DNA from: Aquatica leii
Taxonomy: Eukaryota > Arthropoda > Insecta > Coleoptera > Lampyridae
Direction of reading: 5' to 3'
DNA length: 64,000 nucleotides
Assembly: GCA_035610365.1 (NCBI GenBank)
Contig: CM069436.1
Location: forward strand, 60,589,505 to 60,653,504
The notes under the pieces were generated by a model that was given only the letters and a program-made list of their open reading frames with translations, was not told the origin of the DNA and made no database searches. Below, in pieces: positions 11,497 to 23,200 of the stretch. A program made the translations under genes and the position numbers. The stretch's first letter is position 1. Each line of letters starts with the position of its first letter.

Positions 11497-11960
11497 ATGA
11501 TGATGGAACACGGGAAGAAATTGGTCTCACAGGTGGTCTCATCAGAAAGTTACCAATTCAACCAACCAAGAAACGAACTATTGCAAAGTGCAATCCTTAC
11601 AATGGCAAGGGCCATCGGTAATCTCACGGACGATGTGTCAGATTCTCCAGCAACTTTTGTTCAATCTATCGCAAAGCCCGTAAAACCCTGTGTTAGAAAA
11701 AAAACGTTTGTCCTCATCCGTACAAGAAATAATTACAATTATAAAAAACAACCAACGCTTGCGCAAGTACTTCTTTCAAGTATACCTGCTGCATCAACCA
11801 ATAACGTGGACGATGAATATGAACAACTTTTCCTCAACATGGCAAAAAAGGTAAAAAACTGCGTCCTGGTGAGCAAATCAGAGTGAAGATGAAAGTGAGC
11901 AACATTGTTTTGGGGCAGCGTTGCAAGTTGCACGTGGAAGCTTTTAATATAAATCAATCT
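11497..11960 (+). pseudogene. Harbinger second ORF, MADF/BESS-like DNA-binding partner (C-terminal part)
   Basis: A 129-codon open frame (11497-11886) lies about 250 bp from, and divergent to, the Harbinger transposase. Its C-terminus reads VDDEYEQLFLNMAKKVK and, after a frameshift near 11860, LRPGEQIRVKMKVSNIVLGQ. That resembles a BESS motif (DDEYE.FL..., then a basic amphipathic helix). PIF/Harbinger elements normally encode a Myb/MADF-type partner that helps nuclear import and end binding. The N-terminal MADF domain is not recognisable. The start at 11497 is simply the first ATG and is unlikely to be the original one. Confidence 0.6.
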
Positions 11961-12239
11961 GGAAACAGTTTACACTGCTCAACGGAATCAACCTTCTTCT
12001 GCACTTGGTAAGAAAAACAGCAAAAAAAATGTTACTAGTTTGTAATTACTTTTCTGATATTTAACAAAACGAACTTTGTAAAATAAAATCAATAAAAATT
12101 GCAAAATGCCACTGCGATAATTTATTTTACTCTTAAATGTCCGTTCTTAAAATAATGTGTTAATATTTACTTCAAGCAAACTGAAAATTGTATCTTAACC
12201 GAAACGCTTTCCCTGAGTTGAGTGGAGCGTTTCTCTATT

Positions 12240-12592
12240 TTTGAATCAACCAAGCTTACAAGATGGTAGAATTCCATTTTTGTCATTCTGTAATACCACT
12301 TAAACCGCTCTTTATTTCCTATTAGTTGAAACATTCAATGTTGGAACTAGACGAGCAAATGGATACAATACACAAGCCAGCCATTTTTTCTTCTTCTTCC
12401 AGTATGTCAAAAACACAGAGTACATTTATAGTTGAAGGTTCAAAACAAATTATAGAGGTGAAAAACAATGATCTTATAGATAGTCGATTTACCTTTGAGA
12501 TAGCTTACGTCGTAGATGGTCGTGAGTCGGATTCTAAATATCGAATTTATTTGGGTGAGTCGGTACTCTGCGCCATCTTCTCTTGCGTATAG
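12240..12592 (+). pseudogene. unidentified coding fragment, copy 1
   Basis: An 88-codon frame (12326-12592) has a Ser-rich segment followed by VKNNDLIDSRFTFEIAYVVD and GRES. A second, diverged copy at 14340-14535 encodes a similar stretch (KKDFVDSRLTLWIASVVDSR). Two copies that keep a shared protein-level pattern suggest a real, repeated coding module of a mobile element. I do not recognise the family. The surrounding 250 bp upstream shares a second block (GATGGTAGAATTCCATTTTT near 12261 versus GATAAAATGGAATTCCA near 14370), so the duplication extends beyond the frame. Confidence 0.4.
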
Positions 12593-13581
12593 GAAAAAAA
12601 ATATAGTCAAAGATAAAGAAATGAAATCTCAAGAACTTTCAATCCCAATTGTATGTACGTGAAAAAATAAAACAATCTACAGCTGCGATAACTCCAAAAT
12701 TTGTTTATTGTTGACTAGTATACTAAAGAATATATAATAGAAAATAAAAATAGAGAGAAAGACAACAAGTATCAACTGCTTTGACTAAAAATATAGTTTC
12801 CCCCCTAGCAAGAAGTGAGAACCACGATCGAAATAAATCCGAGCGCAGTCTTAACGATGACTTAGATCGGAACTTGCAATGGAGTTCATCAAGAAACTAA
12901 ACAACCAAAAAAGAATTACTGCCTGAGAAACCAAACTCAACAGAACCTAGAAGGCCAATATCACAAACTGAACGCAACAATTCCAGCTACTAAGATGTGA
13001 TTCCAGGTATAAATTATTATTTAGACAAGCGTCAAGGACCCCAAAGCCCCAAAATCCGAATGGAACTCTAACCACATAAGCAAACCCCAAAGAAAAATCC
13101 CAGTACTAGTAATCCCAAGAGAAGGAAAGAAAGAAGAAAAAATAAGAAAACATAAGAACTATCCATTGCTAATCGAATATTTGCAAATCCTCAATCATTG
13201 TGCTGGATTATCACAATGAGACTTAGAAACCGATCAACGGATTTGAACACTCCCAGAAAAACCAAAAAAAAAACCAAGCAGACATACATACAGTACAGAA
13301 AACGGAGTTGTTGTTTGTCTCAAGTTTAGAACCTACACAACAAATAAATGACAAGTCAAGCAAAAGAAAGAAGAAACTTAGAAAGAGAAGAAGCATAGTT
13401 GCAGTAGACTCTACAGAGAAAAAGTTATCCCAAAAAGCAAAGAAAGAAAATGTCTAAACAACAAAAGAAAAAAAATTGAAAAGTAAGAAAGACAAGGAAG
13501 ACGGAGAAATATAAGACTTGATGTAAGAGTTGAAATAATTACGTCACAACTCCAAGGCACAAGCATCAAGACAATATCTAA
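12593..13581 (+). other. purine-rich interval, probable degraded coding sequence
   Basis: The + strand is markedly A/G-rich. Frames translate to Lys/Gln/Asn/Thr-rich stretches broken by many stops (for example KRKKKLRKRRSIVAVD, with further basic runs). This bias contrasts with the T/A-balanced flanks and looks like the remains of a basic, low-complexity protein region. No catalytic or binding motif was recognised. Confidence 0.3.
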
Positions 13582-13917
13582 AAGTCAAAAGATCAAAATC
13601 AACAAGTGCAGTTAAAATTTACAACGCTTGCGACGCCAATAAAGAGGAGCGAACGATTAAAAGAAGGAGACGACGACGCATAAGTAGAAGGAAGCAAAGA
13701 ACTCGAAGAAAAAGGGAAAGAAGTAGCTTTTATATACGGAGCAAGTGTAGTATCGTTACGTAGAGGTGTAGAAGGTCTAGTAGTGGCATCAGTGTTAGAA
13801 CGCTTTATAGTACCTGGCAATGAGCGAGAATGCGATTTAATAGTATTGCTGTTTTGCAAGTTGCAACTGCAAAAGCGTATAAATTCAACGACATTTGACC
13901 TTTTATGCGGCCAGTAG
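13582..13917 (+). pseudogene. unidentified degraded protein-coding segment
   Basis: One frame stays open except for a single TAA (13681-13683). It reads QLKFTTLATPIKRSERLKEG, then after the stop KEVAFIYGASVVSLRRGVEG and LERFIVPGNERECDLIVLLF, with plausible soluble-protein composition. A minus-strand frame of 86 codons (13599-13859) overlaps and is Ser/Thr-rich. I prefer the + reading because of its amphipathic pattern, but this is not certain. It ends just inside the inverted end at 13945. Family unknown. Confidence 0.35.
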
Positions 13918-13944
13918 AAGTTATAGCAAAGAGCTAATTTAAAA

Positions 13945-14095
13945 AAAAACTGGTGTGGTCACCACACGACTTTCCTATAAGGAATGATAAAGAAATAATA
14001 AATCCATTATGACTTTACTGATAAAAATTAATGCAATAAATTTTTTTTGAAAAAAAATTGCGATCGCTACACTTTCCTTATAGGAAAGTAATAAA
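13945..14095 (-). repeat. right inverted end of the 9.2-14.1 kb composite
   Basis: Contains, from inside outward on the + strand, GTGTGGTCACCACAC, CTTTCCTATAAGGAATGAT, TAATAAATCCATTATGACTT, and TTGCGATCGCTACACTTTCC followed by TTATAGGAAAGT. It is the reverse complement of sequence at 10090-10175 joined to 9249-9310. The two nested near-palindromes in it (TCCTATAAGGA and GTGTGGT.ACCACAC) could be transposase-binding sites. Confidence 0.6.
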
Positions 14096-14339
14096 TATAT
14101 CGCATGGAGCTCCATTTAATTAAAACTTATCAGTAAAACACAAACCCTCTAAACTAAAATTTATTGCTAAGCAAATAAGAAACACAAACTCACGTACTAA
14201 TATTCGAAATTCAAACAAAAAAAACTCTAGCGCTAGAAAGAAGAAAATGAGTAAAACTTCTAAAAGTAAGCATAAAAGTAGCTCACTCTCTCTGAAGCGA
14301 ATTAATTACTAAAAAGAAAAAGAAAGATGAAGCAGCAGA

Positions 14340-14535
14340 AACTGTTCAGACTAATAAACGAAGCAGTCGATAAAATGGAATTCCACACATTGCAAAAGTC
14401 AAAATTATTTGTAACGCACAATTTGTAGAGGTGGAAAAAAAAGATTTTGTAGATAGTCGACTCACCTTATGGATAGCTTCCGTCGTAGATAGTCGTGAGT
14501 TAATCTTGGTTTTGTTAAGTGACGACAATTAAGGT
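14340..14535 (+). pseudogene. unidentified coding fragment, copy 2
   Basis: Diverged duplicate of 12326-12540: VEVEKKDFVDSRLTLWIASV compares with IEVKNNDLIDSRFTFEIAYV. It lies outside the right inverted end of the composite, so either the duplication predates the insertion or a second element copy abuts it. The 60-codon minus frame here is a shadow. Confidence 0.35.
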
Positions 14536-15128
14536 AATAATGTGGATAGACTTAAAAAAATAGAGAGAATAGTGACGTCGACACAAAAAATAATTAATTT
14601 TGAGGTCTTATATTACCAGCAAAGAAAAGAAGAACAAAATTATTTCTCTGTGTAGAAAGAGCATATTCTGATTGACTGTGATATCTCAGTTTCGTATAAA
14701 TATAATTTTATTTAATGCATCATCATTAGTCAAACATAAGTTTGTTCTTGTCGAGGTTGAAAAAAGTGCGGTTAAAAATTTTTAAACTTAGAATAATATC
14801 AAAATTATTATTTTTGAAGAGAATATTTGTAGAAAGAATGTCGTTTGCGCTGATTGATAAAAAACCGTTTGAGAAGAGCGAATGAGAGTATTTCCTAGAA
14901 TGATTCTAAATTTGAAGAAAATTGCTGAAATATAAAGATCAAACTAACGTAACTGCAAACTTTTTCCATTTTAGTTGTATTTTTTAATCTTAAGATATAA
15001 ACCTCCTCTGATATCTTTTAGTTTTCACTGACTTGAGGTCTACCTACACTATGTTACGTTTCTAACTTATTGATTTAATTTGATTTTTCTGTTTTTGTTT
15101 TTTATTTGTTATTTACTATAGCTAATTC
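14536..15128. other. unassigned AT-rich interval
   Basis: No frame, inverted repeat or motif was recognised. The right part may hold unrecognisable upstream RT sequence of the Penelope-like copy that follows. Confidence 0.3.
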
Positions 15129-15700
15129 TTGATTTTTTTAGATTGTAATTATTTGTCCAAGATATTTGTATGCAATCTAACAAGAACCATAACAGAGTTA
15201 ACCAGAGCTTTGGAACTCTGCCTTCTTACTAGAACCTTTATTCAGGTAGTTATTAATCGTCGTCTACGCTCACGTGCTCCAGTACCTAAGAACATTTTTA
15301 CTTACGAATCTAATTCAAAATTGGCATTTTGGACACTTCGTAAAAATGCTATAAAACCCATATTCAGCTTGACAGTTAAAATCTCCCAAATTCTTCCTTC
15401 TAAGAATAAAATTTCTACTCTTCCATCTTAAGATGTATATCAAATTCTTTGTTTATGTGGTTTAGTCTACATTGGCGAAATGAGTTTTGTCATCATACGT
15501 ATTTAAGAATAAAATGGTTGTAAGGAAAAAGCATATCTCTAGGTCTGCTGTTGCTGAACATTATTTTACCATAAGTTACAATATAGATTTTGAACGTTTT
15601 GGTGATTGCAAAATCTTCTTTCTTCTTGAATAGAAAAATCTGAGATAACATAAATCATCAACCATTTTAAAAATTTCAACTATGGCCAACTATCTGTTCT
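15129..15700 (+). pseudogene. Penelope-like element, second copy (RT C-terminus and GIY-YIG)
   Basis: The first 100 codons (15129-15431) align with the minus-strand PLE fragment at 587-961: INRRLRSRAPVPKNIF, ESNSKLAFW, LRKNAIKPIFSLTVKISQIL. After a stop come YQILCLCGLVYIGE and, in another frame, SRSAVAEHYFTISYNIDFE, which are the GIY-YIG core and the AEHxF helix. Internal deletions and multiple stops show it is older than the first copy. Here the coding sequence and the downstream terminal repeat (15840-16010) share the + strand, which gives the normal PLE layout. Confidence 0.8.
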
Positions 15701-15799
15701 TTGGTTTTCGATTGTTATTTGTTTATCAAAAACAAGTTTTTTACCATAACCCTATCAAAGTCACTTTCAATCGACCGCGACGATATTTTTTCATTATAT

Positions 15800-16010
15800 A
15801 CGGAGACTACTTCTTCCTAAATCATTTCTATGTAGTTTAGATTCTGGCTTGATTACTTAACTTTCTGGAGGTTTTTAGCTAGATTTTGGTTCCATGTTTG
15901 AGTTGAGATTTTTTCACGTCTGGATGAAACGGAATCGGGCAAAATATTGGCAACTCCGGTTACAACATTGACAATGTTCAATCTCGAAAGACGTCTTTAT
16001 TTTAATATTG
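15800..16010 (+). repeat. Penelope-like element terminal repeat, diverged copy
   Basis: Matches 1-200 with many substitutions: TAGTTTAGATTCTGGCTTG, TTTAGCTAGATTTTGGTT, CTGGATGAAAC, GGCAACTCCGGTTACAAC and CTCGAAAGACGTCT align in order. The CTGATGA and GGGCGAAAC core has decayed, so any ribozyme activity would be lost. It follows the GIY-YIG fragment directly, confirming which strand of the 1-1193 element is the sense strand of the repeat. Confidence 0.7.
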
Positions 16011-17252
16011 CTACTACAAGATATTTGTATGTTTATTATTGTTGATTCATATCAATTCTATTTGATCAACTAAGTTTGTCACATATTTTATTTTTTGAAA
16101 GTTTTTTTTTCAACTTACTAAAATAGAATCAAAATTTAGAAAAAAATCGTTAGACGTTTAGGAAGAGGCGTATCTGAGTACGCAACAGGAAGAGCAAGTG
16201 TAATATTTATAAGTGACATAAAAAAACTGAGCAGGCAAACAATATGCGTTTTGGCCATGACGTAACTCTGCATTTAAGCAATCCAAGAACGCATTAAATA
16301 TGCCGAAATTGTCGCCAACTTTTATAGAGATGGCACTTGAAGAAGAAAGAAAAGATTGATGTCGTTTCAGCACGTAAAGTTCAGGTTATTGTCAGTTTTA
16401 ATTGTGTAAACAAAAGTGAATCGACAATGAAACTAAAATTTATAATCGTCTGCAATATTTAATAGCATTCGATCAATAGAGAGGCATTGACCAAGAGTAC
16501 TTCTTAGAAATAATCACGTTTTGAACGCAAGCTCGTGTACTCAAGGTCGAATAGTTGCAAAACGAATCCATAATTCAGTAAACGTTTTTTAAACCAAGTA
16601 GTAGGTTGTTAATTTAAGATCTTATTGAAAAGTTAATCAATATGAAAAACATGCATATTAATTTTTTAGTAGCTTAATAATAGATAAGCCTTTAATTCGA
16701 AAAGTAATGAATGTAATAATCGCTTGTTTATTTTTAAATTGGTAAACAGCAGTTTCATGCTTAATATATATTTGAAAGGATCGTACATTGAATAATTAAA
16801 ACATCTGTAAGGGGTTATTAGTATTGTCAAATCCAAGAAATTCCTAGTTTTCAACGCCATCTTATCGATTTTCGAAAAGAGATTCGTAGAAGTCAATTTG
16901 CAATTATAAAAAAATGCGTTTTAGATCAGTATCAAATTTTCTACAGAAATTTCCTTTTAAATTTATACGCTGTTACATAATTATCTTAGAAAACACAAAT
17001 AAAACGTAAATTTGGAAACCAAGCAAGTTTTCAGAACGAAATTAATACCAGTCACAAAGAATATTTCACACGATGAATTTGAAAATAGTTTAACCTCGTC
17101 GTTATGGCAACGTCTCTAAAAACAAATTTGAACCAATAAGAACGCATTGTCAAATTAGAAATTTCTTTTATAAGTTTGCAATCTTAACTACGTTGTTTAA
17201 GTTCAAAAACCTGCGGAATTGAAAGGTACATTGACGAAGTGCAAACGGGAAA
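16011..17252. other. upstream region of the tetraspanin gene, unassigned
   Basis: No mobile-element family was recognised. Minus frames of 71 and 76 codons (16158-16373, 16666-16896) have no known motif. The proximal 200 bp (17050-17252) would hold the promoter and 5' UTR of the gene that starts at 17253. I see no clear TATA box at a fitting distance. Confidence 0.3.
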
Positions 17253-20200
17253 ATGGAAACTTGCGAAGCGAGAATGATCAAATACATTCTATTCGTTTTT
17301 AATTTAATATTTGCCGTAAGTGATCGCGTTGTTCTTCTACGGTTTTTAGTAAAATTCTTTGTGTAGATTTCAGGTATTGCTTTGATCGTTGCTGGAGCCG
17401 TTGTGCTTTCAGATGTCGGCGAGTATAATCATTTTATGGAAGGAAGAATTTTAGCACCGCCAGTTGTTTTAATCATAGCGGGTGCAATCGTATTCATTGT
17501 CGCTTTTCTAGGGTGCTTTGGTGCAATTCGGGAATCTTACTATTTGTTGATGGCGGTACTATACTTTTTTTCTGTTCAGCAACTACTTTAACATTATACT
17601 TTCAGTTTGCAGTATGTCTATTAGTAATTTTCATTATTGAACTCGCCGTTGGAATTGCGGCAGCAGTTTACAAAAGCGATTTTGAAGTTGTTCTCAGAGA
17701 TACTCTTAAAGATTCTATGGAGAATTACTATGGAAGCAAAACCGATCGACTCGCTTGGGATAATTTACAAGTGAAAGTAGGACAAACAGAATAAAGTGAT
17801 GATTTGGTGCTTTAAACCGACTGTTACAGTTGGAATGCTGCGGAGTAGAAGGACCAAACGATTGGCCCGACAAACAAAGACCATTCAGTTGCTGTCATAA
17901 AACTGAAAGACGTGATGCTAAACCACCTGAAGGTTTTCATTGCGTGCAAGCAGAACCTGGAGATGACATATTGTATTCCGTCGGTTGTTTTGAAAAACTT
18001 CAAATGAAAGCAGACTCTGGAGCAAAAACGCTTATTGGGGTTGGTATTGGAATTGCATTTGTTGAGGTAAGTTTAACTTTAAACGCTTTGAAACGATTCG
18101 TCATAAAAAAAACAAAAACTAGAACAAATCAAGTTTCGTGCTAAACTACCATAAATTTCTTACAGAATATTCATAACATCCCGTCTAAAAAAGCTTAAGC
18201 TTGTAGTTATATAAATGTCTTTAAACATTGATCCACTGTTTCCGTCATTTATTTATTTTTTTTATTATAAAAATTCAACTAATCGTTATGTAAGCTCTGA
18301 ATAATTTTTGCAGTCGGAAATGAATTATACGCACGTAAACTTAGTGTTAGAAACTCGCAAACCATATCGATGAGAACTGATTAATTTAAAAATTGTATTG
18401 ATTCATCTAGGACCAAAAACACAAAAACTAATTTAAGACGCTATAATGAATAGCAAAAATTAACATAATTAAGTTTAAAAATAAATTGTTAGTATAAGAA
18501 GTAAATATTGATCAAGATTCTACGCACTAAACTTTTATTGACGTTACGTTTGTATTTTAACGATTTATACTTCAAGTAGAATTTATTTAATTGTATAGTT
18601 TAGAGGTTTTTTTTAGGTTTAGATGACGTTTTCATTCTATTATTCAACATATTTTGAATAAAAAATGTCGCTAACGTCATCAGCAACGCTAAAAACTTAC
18701 AAAACCAGGGTTAGAAAATGTATATTTTATCATAATTAATTGTACCCTGTTTTTTTTTTACTTACGAGGAGCAAGTTGAATCTTGCACAAAAAATACGAA
18801 ATAGTTTTAATGCAGTAAACATTCTGAATAGTTTATTTAAAATTTATTTGAATTACGCGGGAATAAAATCAACTTTCAACGTTTCCATCTTTACAGCCAT
18901 TTACATACTATTCTGAATTTCTATCTTAGATGACTATTTCATATAGAGTGTAGGTATAAACGGAATGTTTACTTTTGTTTTTCCCAATATAACAATAGAT
19001 TGGATAGGCACAATTATCCGCCTAACGACCAGTAGAAGCGTATATTGTCGCAAATTGGAATTATTATTTAGCTATAATTATATATGTACTTACAATTTAA
19101 AATTCTTATTTTCCAACAAGAACATTTTCACAAAAATAATTCAAAAAACTTAAAAGCAACAGATTGATTTTATTTGACGTTGATACTTCTAATATAGTAG
19201 TAAATGTTTTTGAAGGTACATACATATGTCGTTGGTTATCTGTACACATAAAGTATAAACATTAATCAAAATCGCACTTACAAAGAAAGAGACAGATACG
19301 GCTTGTAGCAGACTATCCGTACTTTTTTCTATTTGAAATATCGATAAAAAAACATAGTACTAGTCTTTCAAAAGGTGTTTCAATAAAGGCAAAAATTTAA
19401 ATTTGGCGCCATTTTTGCTGTTATTACAATTTGATTATTAACAATTTGCCATTATTGTAGTGCATCGTTAACCAAACAACAACAGATTCTTATTGTTAAA
19501 CATTATTTTAGTGAAAGTTTGACTACGACAATTCGCGTTGAGTTGAGAAACAAAATATTCCAAGTGTACCAACTGTAAAGAGAACAATAAAATAAATAAA
19601 GATGAGGTTGACCATGTTTAGATTTGATACCTGGGTTAGTAGGAATAAATATAAATAATCTGCTATTGGAGTAGATCATGTTTCAACAAGTTAAATAAGT
19701 TCAGTATTTTGCCAGTCATCTAATGGCACACTCATTTTGTATTCAGTTTTTAAACGATACTCTGATTGCTAATTTATTTTTGGAATATGGTTTGCAGAAG
19801 TTGTATATTTTTTTCCGGCAGCTTGTGTTATGGATGTGGTGAATACACATTAAAAAGTCAACAAAGAAACGTTAAGTCAGTTCGTGAAGAAAGTTTATTT
19901 TGCGTATTTCAAATTGAAACTTGGAGATCAAGACAAAACATGAGGTCCGGATAAGCAGCGCAGAAGATCTGAGGTAAATCTTTGTTTGTGGTTTAAGGAT
20001 AAGAAACACTCACTTTGTTTTGGCATTTCTCTGATATGGCGCAAACAGACGTGAATGAGTTTTAATACAAAAAATTTAAAAATATATATTTTGCTCTAAC
20101 CTTGATTCCACAGTCATCTGCTAATTTGAAATACATTCTGAGTGAGTCAGAGGAAATTATCATACCAGAACGAATCTAGTTCAGAGTAAGCTCAGCGATC

Positions 20201-23200
20201 ATACTCACTTTGCTACAGTATAGGTTGTCCTAAATTGTATGTTTTTTGATAAGGAAACTCGGTAACTATAATAGATACGAACAAATGGACTGCGTATTCT
20301 CGATAGATTTCGGTTATTTGTTAAAGTAGAAAAAAAAAGGTTTACGTGATCTTAAAGCACTTTTTTGAGTAAAATGCAATAGCTTTGTATAATTTTGAAT
20401 AACTTCATTATATTTAAAGTTAGGGCATATAGTTGTGTTTTCTTAAATGCAAATCATAGTAGGGCATTAGACAGTTAAAATCGTTTGTTTTTATTTTGTT
20501 TTTTAATGATATATAACATGTGTAGGGTTTTTCATTTCATAAAAAAATTGATATTTTTTAACAAACACGTATAGCGTTGTATTTATCTCATAGTAGGCTT
20601 CTGTCGTTGAAAATGTGAACAAATTAAATAATTTAGTATTAAAAGTTAGTTGATATGAAGTGCAATGGCATTTCAAAATTATGAAAAATACGATATGATA
20701 GAATGCTTTAATAAAAGTGATAACCATTCGGATGCTGCAGCCGAGTTATATTTCGATCGTTACCCAGAAAGAAAACAACCTCATAAATCCATTTTTATGA
20801 GATAGAAACAAAATCTGAAGAATCATGGATCATTTGACAAACCAAGAACAAAAAGTTACAAACAACAGAATAAATGATAAGATTTAATACCTAATTAATA
20901 ATTAAACATTGAAAGTAAATTTTCAAAATGTTGTTGTTGACAGTGAACAAAATTTTCTCTTAGTTCGTATCGATTTTTTGATTAAATGAGTAAAATATTA
21001 AACTATAAACCCCACTTTATATATCATTGAAAAGAGAAAAAACAAACGATTTTAACTGTCTAATAGCCTACTATGATTTGCATTTAAAAAAACACAATTA
21101 TGTGACATAATTTGAAATATAATGAAGTTATTCAAAATTATACACACCGTTAAATTCTTCTCAAAAAGCTGCCTATAGTCACATAAACAATTTTTCTTTA
21201 CAAAAACAAAAAACAATCGCTAAATTTGATTTTTACTATCGAGTTTTTCTCGAATCTGATTTTTCTTATCAAAACATCCAATTTAGGGCAGCCTCTACAA
21301 TAACATCAAATATTGAAATATTAACTATGTTGTTGGGCCAGCAGAGAGATTATACAAAATATTTTTGTTTGTTTTGTTTATGGAATAGTAGTGTCAGACA
21401 GCTGCACCGGACAAAAACTGATTAACATTTTCAAGACAGTTTAATCCTCAGCAGTAAAACGTCATCAATATGATCGTCATTATGCCAGAAAAAGTGTTAC
21501 TACCACGTTTTCACATTAAATTGTAACTTATAAAGCAGTTTGTTAAATCACTGCCAAGAAATGGGGATCGTTTCCGACATCTGTTTAAAGTTCCCAAAAC
21601 TGTCTGAATCCAAGTTAAAAGAGAGAGTTTTCACTGACGCCGACAATTTCTAACTGATTCCCTTTTTTTAGAAACAATGGAAGACAACAAAAAAAAACGT
21701 GACACTGTTAAGAATATAGTGTACAAGTGTTTAGGAAATACTAAAGATCCAAGCTACAAAAACATTGTATAACGCATGTTCAGAGCGTATGAAGTTCGAG
21801 GATGCAAGATGAGCTTAAAAGTCTTTTCTTTGCATTCCCACTATTTTCTTGTAAATTTGGAAGCCTACAGTGAAGAACAAGGTGAGAAAATTCACGGACT
21901 GCTGTTAGATGCTCAATTGAGAAACCAAAAAAGGAAATTGGAAACGAGTTCGGAGAAGCATCAAAGAGAAAAAGAAAAGGTTTCATAAAAAAGAGTAGAC
22001 CTAAAATTGTGTATAAATATCAGAAACAATTTTTTCACTAGTTTATAATACTTGCTTGTATTTTGCAAAAATAAAGGAAGTCGTTTTTAAAATATGTGAC
22101 TAAAACATATCAAATATATAACTAATCAGCAAAAATATCCCATACAATTGAAAACATTTTTTGCACACCTGTGTTATTGATGTCTAACTATTGACACGTG
22201 TTTTTTCGTTCATATCATACAGCAGAATATTGATTTGAATATTTTAAGCAGCCATATGCAACGTATTCTTAAGAAAAATTTGCACCGTCATGTCTACCGA
22301 CTAATCTACAAACATATAAAATTATCTGTTATCTGTATTATTAAAAAGATCAGTGAATTAAATGAAGATTAAATGTCAAATTTTTTACTAACTTTACTTT
22401 ATGGGTTAAGCTTTTGATATCTACCTGAAAAACACAGTTTTAATCCATCCATTATCTTTCGTACTATTTCTTCTTCTACAAATTTACGTTGCTGACAGTT
22501 ATGTTTTTACTTTCCTATAAGCAAAATACAGCGATTGCAACTTTTTGCAGAATTTTACGTTTCAAGGTCTCCTGAATCGGAAAAATGTGTTTTTGACAAA
22601 AAAAATTTGGGTATCTGTGTGTGCGTGCGTGCGTGCCTGCGTGCGTGCGTGTGTGTGTGTGTGTGTGTGTGTGTTTGTGTGTGTTTGTGTTTGTTCTATC
22701 AGTAACAGTTTATTAGATATTTTATTTATAGTTTAAAATGAATTAACAAATATAATCTAGGCTCGAATCTTGTCTTCGACGATTTTTTTAGAAAAAAATT
22801 CCATATCTTGAAGAGAAAGCAAGATAATTTTTTCTGATTTAATAAAGGGAAAAGCAATATCGAGGCGTACAAATGTAGGGATTAGTCGATATGACAACAT
22901 AACCTCAATTTGCCATATTTCGGTTATATCTTAATAAAATCGAGGAAAAGTGGGCGCGATCCAGAATTCCAGTGATGCTAAAAATCGTTCTTTGAACGCA
23001 AGAAAAAAAAGTGAAAAACTAATTCAAAAAGATTCGGCTTAAAAGAACGAACTATTTAACTAGCTTTTGTGTTAATGGTTCTTGAATCACCGTTTTTAAA
23101 AATGTAGAATGTTAGAATAAACCAGTGTTTCCCAAAGTGGTCCTTACCGACTCCCAGAGGTCTCCAGGATCATTCAAGTGGTTCCTGAAAAAATAAAATT

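Larger units (their letters stand above)
9247..14095. mobile_element. composite bounded by inverted R1-type ends, containing Harbinger genes
   Basis: The right end, 13945-14095 read in reverse complement, starts ACTTTCCTATAAGGAAAGTG, runs through TAGCGATCGCAATTTTTTTT and TCATAATGGATTTATT, and reaches GTGTGGTGACCACAC. The left end has the same parts in the same order but split: the outer part at 9249-9315 and the inner part at about 10090-10175, with R1 body sequence between. Inside are a Harbinger transposase (-), a MADF/BESS-like frame (+) and unidentified degraded coding sequence (12.3-13.9 kb). Whether this was one mobile unit or chance nesting of R1 copies around a Harbinger cannot be settled here. 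Confidence 0.45.

Noticed and set aside
16158-16373. 71-codon minus frame upstream of tetraspanin as a regulatory gene
   Set aside because: No motif, no conserved partner copy, weak composition.
17591-17829. Reading the tetraspanin as separate short genes
   Set aside because: Open frames overlap introns; consistent phase-0 GT-AG sites and the paralogue's identical exon lengths show a single spliced gene.
22545-22736. 63-codon frame with Cys/Val repeats
   Set aside because: Encoded by the GT/GCGT microsatellite of R1.
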